Assembly (NCBI GenBank): GCA_036927565.1
Contig: JAYESD010000008.1
Span: 118,571,498-118,635,497, forward strand
Direction of reading: 5' to 3'
From: Tuctoria greenei
Lineage: Eukaryota > Streptophyta > Magnoliopsida > Poales > Poaceae
Length of the DNA: 64,000 nt
This document shows positions 23,616-34,033 of this stretch, in pieces (position 1 is the stretch's first letter; every line of letters begins with the position of its first letter). The notes below the pieces were generated by a model. It was given only the letters and a program-made list of their open reading frames with translations, made no database searches and was not told the DNA's origin. Position numbers and translations under genes: made by a program.

Positions 23616-25208
23616 TGAATGTAGCCTAGAGGGGTGGTGAATAGGCTTTTTGAACTTTTGTTGGAACCTGAAACACTTAGCAACCTGATCAAACACAGAG
23701 AAATCAGACTAATCCGGTAGTGTGCGGACTAGTCCGGTGTGTGCGGACTAGAACGATCAAGTTCGATCGATGATTTCGATCCAAGTACTCTATGCAACGG
23801 AAATTGAGTTATAAATAGAGTGTATTGCTTCAATGAAACTAGATTTTACACAAGTTAACTTTATTTCAAAGTTTTAACGTAAGTTGAGCAAGATCGAGCA
23901 AACCCTAGATTGCAATGAATAGTAAGAACAAGAGCAAAGGACACAACGATTTTATCCCGTGGTTCGATTCCACAAAGGAAATCTACGTCCACGTTGAGGA
24001 GACCACGGAGGACCGGGTCTTCACCAACCCTACCCTCGTCGAATCGCCACGGAGGCCGATTCTCTTCCACTAATCACAAAGGGGGTAAATAACCGTGTTC
24101 AAGGGGCCTTCTCACAAGTTGAGGTCTCCCCAAGATTTAAAATTTGAAACACCACCAAACACTCTAAATATATGCAATAAAACAGTGAGAGTGTGCGAGA
24201 GATTCAAACCTAAGAGCTCAAGATGTGAAGAATGTGTCTCTCCTTTGATCTATGGTTAATCATAAAGGATTTGATCTTTCTTGCGTTGGATTGTGTGGAG
24301 AGACGTGTTTTCTGGGCTCTTGGAAGGTGTGACGGCGCAGGTGGTTGAGAGAGATCATAGTAGGGCCGTGCACCTATATTTATACTAGGGTTTGCAAAGG
24401 TTAACGTTAGGGTTTACAAAGTTCAGACTAGTCTGTGGTGGACTCCACACTAGTCTGTTGTGCGGCGTGTGGGAAACCCTAAGTGTTCTGAATTATCAGA
24501 CTTGTCCGGCAATTGGCGGACTAGTCCGATTTTGCCTCTGGAGATGATCGGACTAGTCCGGCACATATCGGAATAGTAATACATGGTGAATACCTTAGTA
24601 AAGTGAGGACAAGTATGCACTTAGAGGACTTGTCCAATTTTAGTCAGAGAGGTTATCGGACTAGTCTGGATAATATCAGACTAGTCCGGTGTCGTGAAAT
24701 TTTGAGGTGCTAAGGACAAGTCTGAAATTAGGTGGATTTGTCCGAAGTTGGTCAGTGAGGATTTCAGACTAGTCTGTGGAATATCGGACTCGTCCGATAT
24801 TGATCAGAGGCATTATCTGACTAGTACGGACTTTATCGGGCTAGTCCATTGCGGACAAGTCTGTTGCGGACAAGTCCGCACTGGGAGGACTTGTCCGATC
24901 CTATACCAAGAGATTAACGGACTAGTCTGGGGAACATCGGACTAGTCCGGGCCTGTGTAAACTTGTGCAGTGAGAGTGTTTTCTTCTGCTTGAGCTCCTG
25001 GGGTGTGTTTCTCCAACACACTCTATACACAAATAGTATTCTATTTGTCTCTTGAGCTTGTTTCAACATGATTCCTCACTCTCCATTCTTTCTGTGCTTT
25101 CTTCATAATTTCATTAAAACTTGCGCTCATCTCAACAATTTTGTTAGGATCTCATTTGTTTGTCAAAAATCAACCAAAACCCACAAGGAATGCCTAGATG
25201 CACTTTCA
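23616..25208 (-). repeat. 5' LTR of the minus-strand copia element
   Basis: It starts TGAATGTAGCCTAGAGG next to the primer site and ends GCACTTTCA. Length is 1593 bp. It contains the TATA box (24375-24384) and a dense cluster of CGGACTAGTCCG modules at 24420-24960. It differs from the left LTR by frequent substitutions and small indels. Confidence 0.9.
24375..24384 (-). promoter_or_regulatory. TATA box of the minus-strand copia 5' LTR
   Basis: The minus strand reads TATAAATATA within AACCCTAGTATAAATATAGG. It would start transcription towards gag-pol at lower coordinates. Confidence 0.6.
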
Positions 25209-26676
25209 GGTTTAGATACACCGACGCAGGGTGGTGGCGTCGCTGGTGGTTTTGGTGGAGGCCTGGCCGAGACGGCCAGGCCTGCCATGCCATCGTCAAG
25301 GCCTGCGGTTTCACGGCCGCTGAAGGTGGAGGCTCGCTGGAGCTTCCAGGGATGCTGGTAAGGCAGTCATACCAACACTTGCTTTGTTATCTCGCCTGCC
25401 TTTGTTGGCTGAGCAGGCCTTAATTTTGATTTGCAGGGCCACATCAAAAGTTGTGACACCGTTACCGCCGGGGGTAGTGCCCCAGAGCGCTTTGAAGTCG
25501 GCCGAGGAGGCTACGGCTGTATCAGTGGAGCAGACAACCAAGCCTGCTCAAGAGGGCATTGCTCCAGCATCCGTATCTAGCGCGAGAAGTGAAGCTTCTC
25601 CGGCTGCGTCTTCGGCTATCGTGCCAGAGGCACCTTTGGCCATTGCGCCGGAGGAAATGTCAGAGCCGGCTCAGGGAGCCCAGGGCTTGGCCTCCGCTAC
25701 TGCTGATCCGGCAGGCAGCTCCTTGAGCAATGGTGACGCTGCTGCTTTGGGCTGCACCACCACTCCTGCTCAACCTCCGGGGACAAGGTCTTTGGTACTG
25801 GTGGCCTTGCCTTCGCCGCTTCGTGAGGAAGAGGCTGCCCGAGATGATAGTCGGGCAGCCTTTGGTAACTTCGGCGCAGCAAGAGCGCCTCTCCGACATC
25901 ATAGACTCAACGTAGTTCAGCATCGTCCTGGTGCAATACAACTTCCGCGGGGCGCAGGGGGCTCTTGCAGCGGAATGGGAGAACCTGCGGGCTGAGGGCG
26001 AGCACCTCCAAGCCTAGGTGACCTTCTAAGGTCCAGGATCGCCGAGGCGAAGGTGAAGTACCAGAAGAAGAGCAAGGAGCTGGAGCTGAGGCACCGCTTT
26101 TTGAAGGCCCTAGATGCAATGTCCCAAAAGATCCTGGCCGACGCCAAGGTGGCCAATGAAATGACCGACACCTGCTTGCGCATCCTTGAGGAGGGTCGAG
26201 AGGCCATGGATCGCCGCGAAGGTGCTGTTGCTGAGCGGGAGGTTGCTGTTGCCGAGCAAGAGGTAGCGGCCTAGGCGATAATGTCTCAGGCTGAGGCAGA
26301 TCAGGATAGGCTGTAGTCCGCCCTTGAAGATCTTGAGCTCCGGGAGAGGGACTTGCCGCGTGATCGGGCGTAGCACTCAGTTGAGCGTCAGGAATTTCTC
26401 CTATGCTATCTCGACATCCAAGCTTAGGAGTGCATACTGGAGCATCGTGCCTGGGAGCTCGATCTGCAGGAGCGTCAGCTGGCTCAGCGTCTGGAATCCG
26501 AGGGTAGGGCGATGGCAGAGATGGTGGCATCCCATGTCCATGTGTGCTACCAGAGCCGGTACCCTGATCTACCACTGGAGCTAGTTTTTTAAGGTCCCGT
26601 TGAAGAGCGTGAGGAGACGGCAGCAGCAATGGTCAAGAATGCCGCCAAACATATCGTCACATTCACAGGGGACTGA
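25209..26676 (+). pseudogene. Tat-1 antisense gene, 3' part with intron and coiled coil
   Basis: It resumes the antisense gene after the copia insertion with a Gly/Pro/Ala-rich stretch (GLDTPTQGGGVAGGFGG). A typical intron follows at 25358-25436 (CTG|GTAAGG ... TTTGCAG|GG, 79 bp), then an Ala/Pro-rich part. From about 26040 a strongly charged coiled-coil region begins (KYQKKSKELELRHRFLKAL, then EEGREAMDRREGAVAEREVA). Stops and shifts after 26270 break it. The Tat-2 copy has the same order with a 78-bp intron. A role in chromatin or in silencing the sense transcript can only be guessed. Confidence 0.65.
25358..25436 (+). other. Candidate spliceosomal intron in the Tat-1 antisense gene
   Basis: GTAAGG donor and a pyrimidine-rich TTTGATTTGCAG acceptor, 79 bp. 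It occupies the same place, between the Pro-rich and coiled-coil parts, as the 78-bp intron of Tat-2 (56682-56759). Confidence 0.6.
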
Positions 26677-26969
26677 GGCTGGCGGCACGTCTTTGTGTCC
26701 GGGGTTCGCCCCTTTGTAAATATTCCTTAATGAATTTGAATTGTTGTTTGACTTCTTGGCTTCTCTTTGCTCTTCTCAACTGTTGTTTTGAGTCTTTCCC
26801 CGCATAAGGGTTTGCAGAACCTTTGTGGAGCTTGTTAGTTTTTTAGGACAAACGATTGCACAATTGATATGGCCGAGTTGTTGTCTGTTTACTTCCTGCC
26901 TATGGAACCCCCTTAGACGCCCCTTGGTAGATGTGGTTAGTTGGCTAGGCACATCTACCACTTGATCGC
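26677..26969 (+). other. 3' flank of the Tat-1 antisense gene
   Basis: AT-rich trailer with TAAATATTCCTTAATGAATTTG near 26717, a plausible polyadenylation region. No coding signal. Confidence 0.4.
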
Positions 26970-28085
26970 AGGATGTCTTCGACAGCCCCCAGTGGAGCAG
27001 TGGAGTTGGAGTAAATTGCTTCAGTGTCGCCCACTATCATCGACAACAGGCCCCTTGGGAGGTGCCGGAACTGGCTGCTCCAGTGTCTCCCACCATCGTT
27101 GTAGTGACGTAAACGATAGGCCCCTTGGGAGGTGCCAGAACTAGATGCTCCAACGTCGTCCACCATCTTCGTAGGTACGTCGACGACAGGCTCCTTGGGA
27201 GGTGCCGGAGCTGGCTGCTCGGGCGTCGCCCACCACCGTCGTAGAGACGCCGACGGTAGGCCCCCTGCGAGGTGCCAGAGCTGGATGCTCCGGCGTCATT
27301 CACCATCTTCGCAGGAGAGTTGATGGCAAGCCCCTAGTTTACAGGCTATCACATGAGAACCCTGTTAGCAAGAAGAGCGAGGCAGGAGAGTTTACTCACT
27401 TATCTGCACTTGTTACTGTCGTCATCATGCTAGGATGTCTACGGCAAGACCCTTGGGAGGTGCCGTAGTTGGCTGCTCCGGCGTCGTCCACTATTGTGTG
27501 GAGACGTCGATGACATGCCCCTTGGCAAGTGCCAGAGCTAGCTGCTCGGGCATCGTCCACCATCGTCGTAGAGACGTCGACGGGAGGCCCCTTGGAAGGT
27601 GCCAGAGCTGGATGCTCCAGCGTTGCCCACCCTCTTTGCAGGAGCATCGACGGCAGGCCCCTTGGGAGGTGCCAGAGTTGGCTGCTCCAGCGTTGCCCAC
27701 CATCATCGTAGAGAAGTCGATGGTAGGGCCCTTGGGAGGTGCCAAAGTTGGATGCTCCGGCGTCGTCCACCATCATCGTAGAGTCGTCGATGGCAGGCCC
27801 CTAGTGTACAGGCTATCAGAAGAGAACCCTGTTAGCAACAAGAGCGGGGTAGGAGAGTTTACTCACTTATCCTCGCTTGTCTCTATCGTTGATGTGTTGA
27901 GGCATCGACAGCAGGCCCATTGCAAGGTGCTAGAGCTGGTTGCTCCGGTGTCGTCCACCATCGTCATAGAGACGTCAACGGCAGGCCCCTTGGGAGGTGT
28001 TGGAGCTGACTGCTCCGGCGTCGCCCACCATCATCATGGAGATCTCGACGTCAAGCCTCTTGGGAGGTGCCGAAGTTGGATGTCC
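26970..28085. repeat. 70-bp tandem repeat array with a 467-bp higher-order period (Tat-1)
   Basis: Twelve or so units of 69-70 bp share GGCCCCTTGGGAGGTGCC, then GGAGCTGGCTGCTCCGGCGT and CCACCATCGTCGTAGAGACG. A different segment of about 118 bp, containing CCCCTAGTNTACAGGCTATC and TTTACTCACTTATC, interrupts at 27323 and again at 27791. The blocks thus repeat with a period of about 467 bp (five 70-bp units plus the spacer). Tat-lineage elements are known to hold variable tandem repeats near the 3' untranslated region and to seed satellites. Confidence 0.9.
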
Positions 28086-28559
28086 TGCACATATGATAGA
28101 AATAGGGAGGGATAGTATGCTCGCCGGTTTACCCGTTCCTTTCCCTTAGCCTTGTCATGTCTTACTGTCCTGGACTAATGCACTGGGCTTGTGTAATTCG
28201 ATGTGTTCTTGTTCTGGGGTCCGGCTCTCATTATCTTCAGGGTGTGAGCTTTCTGGCTCCAGTAGTCGGCTGTAGCGCTGGGAGGCAGGGTATGTATACA
28301 TAGTGTACGGGACCAGGCTAAGCAGTTTACACCCCCTGGACCTCCTGCTCAGCACAGGCCTTTCCTGGGAAGCCTTTTGGCACCAAAGGACCCTGATGAC
28401 GAGAGCAGCCGAAAGAACACCTCACACACTGCAGGTACCTCAAGTGAACCCGCCTGCATTAGGACTGCATGACTCCTGCATGGTGAGTTACAGAGAGTAC
28501 AACTGTGTATAAAAATGTAATATACGATAAATGAGTCTAGTATGGTATGATCATAAAAA
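28086..28559. other. Tat-1 tail and junction to CACTA sequence, no gene seen
   Basis: 28290-28330 resembles Tat-2 near 59822 (GGACCAGGCTAAGC). By 28560 the sequence is that of the CACTA element; AAAAAATTGCAG at 28554-28565 looks like an intron acceptor. The exact breakpoint is not visible. Confidence 0.45.
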
Positions 28560-28750
28560 ATTGCAGGACGGTCACTTGAATTATCCTAGGGTCATTGGTG
28601 AAGTCCATCCCTTATGTTAATAAAATGTTAAGCATGAGGGAAAAAAATATTCTTGATGATATCAAGTTCATGTGTACAACCATAATTGATCTTTACTATT
28701 GTTGAAAACAAACTGGTAACTTAACTTCATATTAAGGGAAAACTGGGATT

Positions 28751-29292
28751 TTACATTCTGTTATTTGAATGTGACTAGTTCGATCGGTCTCGTTCCGATC
28801 AGGGCCAAAGCAGAGGCTACAAAACGAATCGATACGGAATGATAGATGTTGAAACTACTCTTTCTCAATTTAAGTATAAGCCTTACATTCTAGCCACCCA
28901 AGCAGAACAAGTTTTTTAAATTCAAAGTGTGAAGCAACCTAAATGGGCTACAATTGTTAAAACGAAGCCACAAAACCTTTTCGCCATGCCCCCTGGAGAT
29001 AGTGAAAATAATGTCACTGAGACGATGGAGGCTGAGACATTTGATGGTCGACGACTTACTGATATCAATATGCCACACATAAATGAGGATAGGACCGCAT
29101 GGGCTAGGAATGACATTGAGGGAGCAATCGGTGATGCTTCCGCTCTTCAAATGAGAACATGTGATCAGTTTGAGGCACATAGAGTTCCATCAAAAATGAA
29201 GATGATGACGACAATGACGACGATGATACATATATCAATGATGGTATTGTACCTCTAATATTGGGGGGGGGGACAACAGCGAAGATGATAAT
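28751..29292 (+). pseudogene. DUF4216-like CACTA coding end, degraded copy
   Basis: Residues such as QSRGYKTNRYGMIDVETT, YILATQAEQVF and KWATIVKTKPQNLF parallel the left-edge copy. Stops at about 28773 and 28917, a shift in the acidic tail near 29150 and an indel around a run of G near 29263 inactivate it. Confidence 0.78.
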
Positions 29293-29384
29293 TTTTTTAT
29301 ATAAGTACTGTGTGAGTTAGCTGTGAACTATTTGATTTTTTTTAAAGATAAAAGCCGCTCTTCTATTAAGCAGCAAGCTTAGAT

Positions 29385-30195
29385 CCTAACGCAATGAACT
29401 GGTGAATCGTGGCAACAAATCCTAATGCAATGATTATGTTCTGTGGTGATAGATCCTAGCGCCACGAACTAGTGAATCATGGCAAAAGTTTCTAATGCAA
29501 TGATTGTGTTCCGTGATGATAGATTCTAACGCCACGAACTGGTGGATCGTGGCAAAAGTTCCTAATACAACGATTGTGTTCTATGGCGATAGATCCTAAC
29601 GCCACGAGCTGGTGAATCATGGCAATAGATCCTAATGCCACGATTGTGTTCCATGGCGATAGATCCTAACGCCACGAAATAGTGAATCATAGTAACAGAT
29701 CCTAATGCAATGATTCTATTATGTGTGATAGATCCTAATGCCACCAATAGGTGAATCGTGGCAACATATCCTAATGCAATGATTGTGTTCTGTGTTGATA
29801 GATCCTAATGCCACGAACTGCTAAATCATGGCAACAGATACTAATGCAACGATTGTGTTCCACGGCGATAGATCCTAATGCCACGAACTGGTGAATCGTG
29901 GCAAAATTTCCTAGTGCAAAGATTATGTTCCGTGGCAAAAGATCCTAACACCATGAACTTGTGAATCGTGGCAACAAATCCTAATGCAACGATTGTGTTC
30001 ATGGCGATAGATCCTAATGCCATGAACTGGTGAATCGTGGCAAAAGTTCCTAATGCAATGATTGTGTTCTGTGGCAATAGCTCCTTTTGCTACAAACTTG
30101 TCAATCATGGCAAAAGTTCCTAATGCAACGATTGTGTTCTGTGGCGATAGATCCTAACACCACAAACTGGTGAATCGTGGCAAAAGTTCCTAATG
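29385..30195 (+). repeat. CACTA subterminal repeats of the second copy
   Basis: Full units of about 70 bp, GTGGCGATAGATCCTAACGC then CACGAACTGGTGAATCGTGG and CAAAAGTTCCTAATGCAACG. They are homologous to 650-1740 but with few short variants and consistent differences (CTGGTG for CTAGTG, AAAGTT for ACAGAT). Confidence 0.85.
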
Positions 30196-30457
30196 TGTAA
30201 CACCCTCATTTTCATGCATCATGTCCTGCATCCATCATTAAATATATATAACATTGAGCAACATAAAAAGGAACAAGTTTAAAATGAATTAGAAACAAAA
30301 CTGCACTTAAGAATTCTGGGAAGTGCGGACTAGTCCGATTTTGGTGCGGACTAGTCTGATTTCTCTCTGACCTCCATCGGACTTGTCCGTTTTGCTACAG
30401 ACTAGTCTGTTTTTTTTTCTCTCTAGACAGTTTCGGACTTGTTCGGTCCATTGCGGA
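30196..30457. repeat. LTR remnant of a TGTAACACCC-type retrotransposon, left piece
   Basis: It starts TGTAACACCCTC, a common plant LTR start, exactly where CACTA repeats stop. From 30322 it holds CGGACTAGTCCG and CGGACTTGTCCG modules. It is interrupted at the GCGGA target site by the young copia element and continues at 40785. Confidence 0.55.
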
Positions 30458-31832
30458 TGAAAGCATCTAGGCCCCATGAGGTACGGTTTCGGTGATTAAT
30501 GACAACCATTCGATATTACTAATGAATTTGTGAATGCAAGGTCTCAATAACACTCAATCAAATGAAATCAAAATTACATTGGAGACCCATATAAAATCAA
30601 CGAATGAGATCAAATCAAATCATATGAAGACAAGAAGTGAAAGCTCTAAATTGATATCACTCAATGCTTGAAGACAATCAAAACAACATTTCAAACAAGT
30701 GTCAAAGAGGTCACAATTTCAAATTCCAAAAGAACAACTCAAAACAACTCGAAGTCAACAAGTTGAACACACCGGATCATCCGATGGTCTTTGAGTTGGC
30801 TGCATCGGTCGAGTTGGGTCAACAGAAGAAGAAGACCTCAGAGCAAAGAACTCACCGGATCATCCGATGTGGGTGGCTCAGTGACATCGGTCCATCATCA
30901 CAGATTGCAACACTGTTGGACCAAGTGAAGCACCGGATCATCCGATGTGCAGACTTACACACATCGGTCGATCACTCCAGTAAGCTTCAAGATCAAGCAA
31001 AATTCTGGAGGAAGAGCCACCGGATCATCCGATGAGAAGACAGATCAACATCGGTCTAACAACGGTCATATCTGACACGGTGACATCAGCTAATTTGGCT
31101 TTGACCGATGTTAACTGAAGGGGAGACATCGGATCATCCGGTGTTCGCAGAGAAGTGATGTCAGCCTACTTTTCCAACGGCTATCTCGTGGAGGCTGGCT
31201 ATTTATACCCCTTCAACCTGTCAAATCGACAAGACTTGAAGCCCAGACATACTCTACACATCCTAGAGCATTCAAGCAATAGAGCTACCACTTTCACATC
31301 ATTTGCTCATCATTTGTACACCAAGAGATAGGCTAGAACTAGCTAGAGATAGTGCTTGGGTGCCTCCACTCTTGGTGACTGGAGTCTCTAGTGTAGTGAG
31401 AGCCATAAGGGAGTGTCCCTTGGTGTGTGCGACTTCCGGAGCTTGCCAAGAAGATTGTGGAAGCCTGGAGGATTCCAAAGTGTACAAGGCTTGAGCTCCA
31501 CCTTGCCGAGGTTGGCGAACGGAGAAGAATAGTGAAGAACCCCCTTGTCTCGGTGACTTGGGAGTGGCAAAACCCTTCGGTGGGTGCCACAACGTGGATG
31601 TAGGTAGATCCTTGTGATCTTACCGAACCACGGGATAAACTCCGTGTCCCTTGAGCGTTTGCATCCCTCTCCCTTTTTACACTTATGCAATCTTCATTCC
31701 GCAACTTTAATTTACATTGATTGCATAGTTTAATTGCATAGGGAATTGGGCTTGAGGTCGTTAATCTTAATTGCTTTAAAAATTGAAAGAAAGCCCAATT
31801 CACCCCCCCTCTTGGGCGTTTCGATCCTTACA
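30458..31832 (+). repeat. 5' LTR of the young copia element
   Basis: 1375 bp, TGAAAGCATC...CCTTACA. It contains five CACCGGATCATCCGATG-type palindromes at about 30770, 30853, 30931, 31018 and 31127, single CATCGGTC half-modules between them, and a TATA box at 31200. Confidence 0.95.
31200..31207 (+). promoter_or_regulatory. TATA box of the young copia 5' LTR
   Basis: TATTTATA in the context GGCTATTTATACCCC, about 70 bp after the last palindromic module. The same sequence lies at 40149 in the 3' LTR. Confidence 0.6.
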
Positions 31833-31834
31833 AT

Positions 31835-31846
31835 TGGTATCAGAGC
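31835..31846 (+). other. Primer binding site, initiator tRNA-Met type
   Basis: TGGTATCAGAGC two bases after the LTR end, where reverse transcription starts. Confidence 0.93.
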
Positions 31847-31892
31847 AAGGTTGCTCATAGGATCATTCTAGCTTCACCGCTAGAGAGCTTAA

Positions 31893-34019
31893 ATGGCCAA
31901 GAATGGGGGTTCGGTTCCCACCTTCGAGGGCAAGAACTTTGCCTATTGGAAAGCACGCATGCGTGCCTACCTAGAGGCTATTGCTCCCGAAGTTTGGGAA
32001 GCGACCCATGCGGGATTTGGAGATCTCAATTATGTTGGTGATCAACTAAAATGGGATGCTAAGGCTAGAAATGCCATCTATGAATGCATAAGTCAAGACG
32101 TTTTTGCTAGAATTGCTAGTAAAGAGAAAGCTTGTGAAATTTGGGCATGTCTAATTGAAATTCATGAGGGCTCATCTCGTGTTAAAGAACTCAAATATCA
32201 CTTGCTAAAATCCAAGTATGATGAATTCAAAATGCTTCCTCATGAGAATGTTAACCAAATGTTTTCTCGCTTAAATGTGCTCATTGAGGAGATTAACGCA
32301 CTTGACATTGCTTCTCTTGGTAAGGGACTTATCAACCGCAAGATCCTCATGCTTCTACCTAAGCCCAAGTACAACATTATCAACTCAATGCTCCAAAAGG
32401 AATCACTTGACAACATTGAAGTCTCGGAGCTCATTGGAGAAATTCATGCTCATGAGATGAGCGTACTTGGAATGATGGAGGAGTCATCGTCAAAAACTAT
32501 TGCTCTCAAGGCTTCAACCAAGAAGACAACTCCCAAGAAAAAGAAAGTGGTTGAGCCTAGCTCAAGCGAAGAAGAGCAAGCAACAAGCGAAGATGACGAT
32601 GATGAGCTTGCGTTGATGATGAGAAAATTCTCACGTCTAAACTCCAAAATCGCAAAGAAGGGATACTCTTTTGATCCAAAGAAGAAAGCCTTCCTCCCAA
32701 GAAAAGATGAAAACAAGACATGCTACAATTGTGGTGATCAAGGCCACATATCATATGATTGTCCAAGACCCGACAAGAGGAAGGACAACCACAAAGGAAA
32801 GTATAGAAAGCTAGAAGAAAGTGATGAAGATGAAGAAGAGGTCAAACCCAAGCGCTCCTTTGGAAAGAAGAAATTTGACAAGGGCAAGAAGACCAAGCTC
32901 TTTCCAAAGAAGAGAAGAGGGCCTCAAAAAGTCTTCATGTGCGAGGCAAATGAGTGGATCACGGATGAAGAGTCAAGCGATGAAGAGAGTGAAGATGAAG
33001 AAAACTTGGCGGGCCTTGCCATCGTCGACAAAGACAACTCACCTCTTCGTCCACCTCCTATGTGCCTCATGGCTAAAGGTAACTCTAAGGTATGTGACGA
33101 TTCTAGCGATGATGATGATGAGCTCTCCCCCGATGAACTAGCATCTATGATTAATGAATACCATGTCATCATAAAAAGGGAGAAGAACAAGGTTAAGGCA
33201 CTTGAACAAGCTTGTGCCACGCTTGAGAGTGCAAAGCTCGATTTGCATGACAAGTATGTAACCATACTTAAAGAGCATGACACGCTCAAATCACATGTCA
33301 AGCAAATCGAGAAGGAGAATTCTCAAATCAAGCATGATCATCATGAGCTTGACTTAGCAAACCAAGCACTCTTGGGAAAGCACAATGACTTGGTTCAAGA
33401 ACATAAAGTGCTTAACCTTGCTTGTGAAGCAATTGAACTAAAAATGAAAAACATGAAAAAGGAAACCCTTGATGGCAAAGTATCAACTATTTCACATGCC
33501 ACTAATACTTTGGATAAGTATTTGCCTTTGAAAGCAAGCCTTAGGGAGAAGGAATTGATGGACAAAATTGAAAGTCTCCGCACTAGTGTGGTGAGACTTT
33601 CCAAGGGGGAGGACAAGCACAAGGAAATCCTCTACCAACAAGCCCAAGGCTTCAACAAGAGAGGACTTGGATCCTTCCCGGTGCTCAACAAAGGGAAGGT
33701 GCCCTCACCGGAGCTTAGGACGAGCTTCATCAAAGAAGTTGGATCCTATTGCCAACATTGTGAGGTCACCGGACACCACACGAGGGAGTGTCCTCTTCCC
33801 AACCGTCCTTCTCCCAAATTGCCTCCTAACTACAAATCTACTTTCCATGATTATCACTATCTTTTAAGCAAAGTAGGTGGCAAGGTGAAGGCAAGGTTCA
33901 TCGGCAAAGACATTAAGGGCATGAAGGGGAAGCTCCCCAAGCAACTTTGGGTCCCAAAATCACTTGTATCACACATACAAGGACCTAAGTTAGCTCTGGT
34001 GCCTAAACTCAAAAACTAA
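31893..34019 (+). CDS. gag: Gag polyprotein of the young copia element
   Basis: An intact frame of 708 codons begins MAKNGGSVPTFEGKNFAYWK just after the primer site. Residues 1-200 are the DUF4219/UBN2-type gag core (ACEIWACLIEIHEGSSRVKE). A CCHC knuckle CYNCGDQGHISYDCP lies near residue 277. Lys- and Asp/Glu-rich stretches follow, then a long coiled coil (about 430-600). A second CCHC-like site CQHCEVTGHHTRECP lies near residue 620. Gag would build the cytoplasmic particle and bind element RNA. At over 700 residues it is large, as is usual in SIRE-type elements. It ends with TAA; pol follows 15 bases later in another frame. Confidence 0.93.
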   Translation: MAKNGGSVPTFEGKNFAYWKARMRAYLEAIAPEVWEATHAGFGDLNYVGDQLKWDAKARNAIYECISQDVFARIASKEKACEIWACLIEIHEGSSRVKELKYHLLKSKYDEFKMLPHENVNQMFSRLNVLIEEINALDIASLGKGLINRKILMLLPKPKYNIINSMLQKESLDNIEVSELIGEIHAHEMSVLGMMEESSSKTIALKASTKKTTPKKKKVVEPSSSEEEQATSEDDDDELALMMRKFSRLNSKIAKKGYSFDPKKKAFLPRKDENKTCYNCGDQGHISYDCPRPDKRKDNHKGKYRKLEESDEDEEEVKPKRSFGKKKFDKGKKTKLFPKKRRGPQKVFMCEANEWITDEESSDEESEDEENLAGLAIVDKDNSPLRPPPMCLMAKGNSKVCDDSSDDDDELSPDELASMINEYHVIIKREKNKVKALEQACATLESAKLDLHDKYVTILKEHDTLKSHVKQIEKENSQIKHDHHELDLANQALLGKHNDLVQEHKVLNLACEAIELKMKNMKKETLDGKVSTISHATNTLDKYLPLKASLREKELMDKIESLRTSVVRLSKGEDKHKEILYQQAQGFNKRGLGSFPVLNKGKVPSPELRTSFIKEVGSYCQHCEVTGHHTRECPLPNRPSPKLPPNYKSTFHDYHYLLSKVGGKVKARFIGKDIKGMKGKLPKQLWVPKSLVSHIQGPKLALVPKLKN

Positions 34020-34033
34020 CTTCATGTGTGTAG

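Larger units (their letters stand above)
5334..25208 (-). mobile_element. SIRE/Maximus-type Ty1/copia retrotransposon on minus strand, split by a gypsy insertion
   Basis: Both LTRs begin (plus strand) TGAATGTA-CCTAGAGG and end GCACTTTCA. Inside, on the minus strand, are a primer site TGGTATCAGAGC, gag, pol in copia order (protease, integrase, reverse transcriptase, RNase H) and a third, envelope-position ORF of the plant transposon protein type. That layout defines the SIRE/Maximus lineage. Without the 8.2-kb gypsy insertion the element is about 11.7 kb. Flanks AGTTG (5329-5333) and GGTTT (25209-25213) do not match exactly, so the target duplication is decayed or an end is eroded. LTR divergence and many frameshifts make it clearly older than the copia element at 30458. 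Confidence 0.88.
2226..28500 (-). mobile_element. Tat-lineage Ty3/gypsy retrotransposon (Tat-1), LTR side only, split by nested elements
   Basis: The pieces in plus-strand order are one LTR (2226-3384), an antisense gene with a Transposase_28 region (3671-5333 and 25209-26676) and a 70-bp tandem array (26970-28085). A tail near 28290-28330 shares GGACCAGGCTAAGC-like sequence with Tat-2 near 59822. The same order is seen at 53916-60021, where a minus-strand pol follows. In Tat-1 the pol and second LTR are missing and CACTA sequence takes over between about 28350 and 28560, so the right boundary is approximate. Grande, RIRE2 and Retand-type elements are known for an extra antisense ORF between pol and the 3' LTR, which fits this layout. 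Confidence 0.72.
28560..30195 (+). mobile_element. Second CACTA transposon 3' region, truncated
   Basis: It has the same order as 1-1740: DUF4216-like coding end (28751-29292), then 70-bp subterminal repeats (29385-30195). No CACTA terminus is reached: the repeats stop in mid-unit at 30195, where a TGTAACACCC LTR begins. It is a diverged paralogue, not a duplicate, of the copy at the left edge. Confidence 0.82.

Noticed and set aside
27037..28115. Several overlapping frames on both strands in the 70-bp array
   Set aside because: A 70-bp unit read three times cycles through all frames, so a stop-free unit yields long frames by chance. No domain is visible.
31339..31803. 154-codon minus-strand frame, repeated at 40288-40752
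   Set aside because: Both copies lie inside the two LTRs of one element, so their identity reflects LTR identity and not selection. There is no domain.
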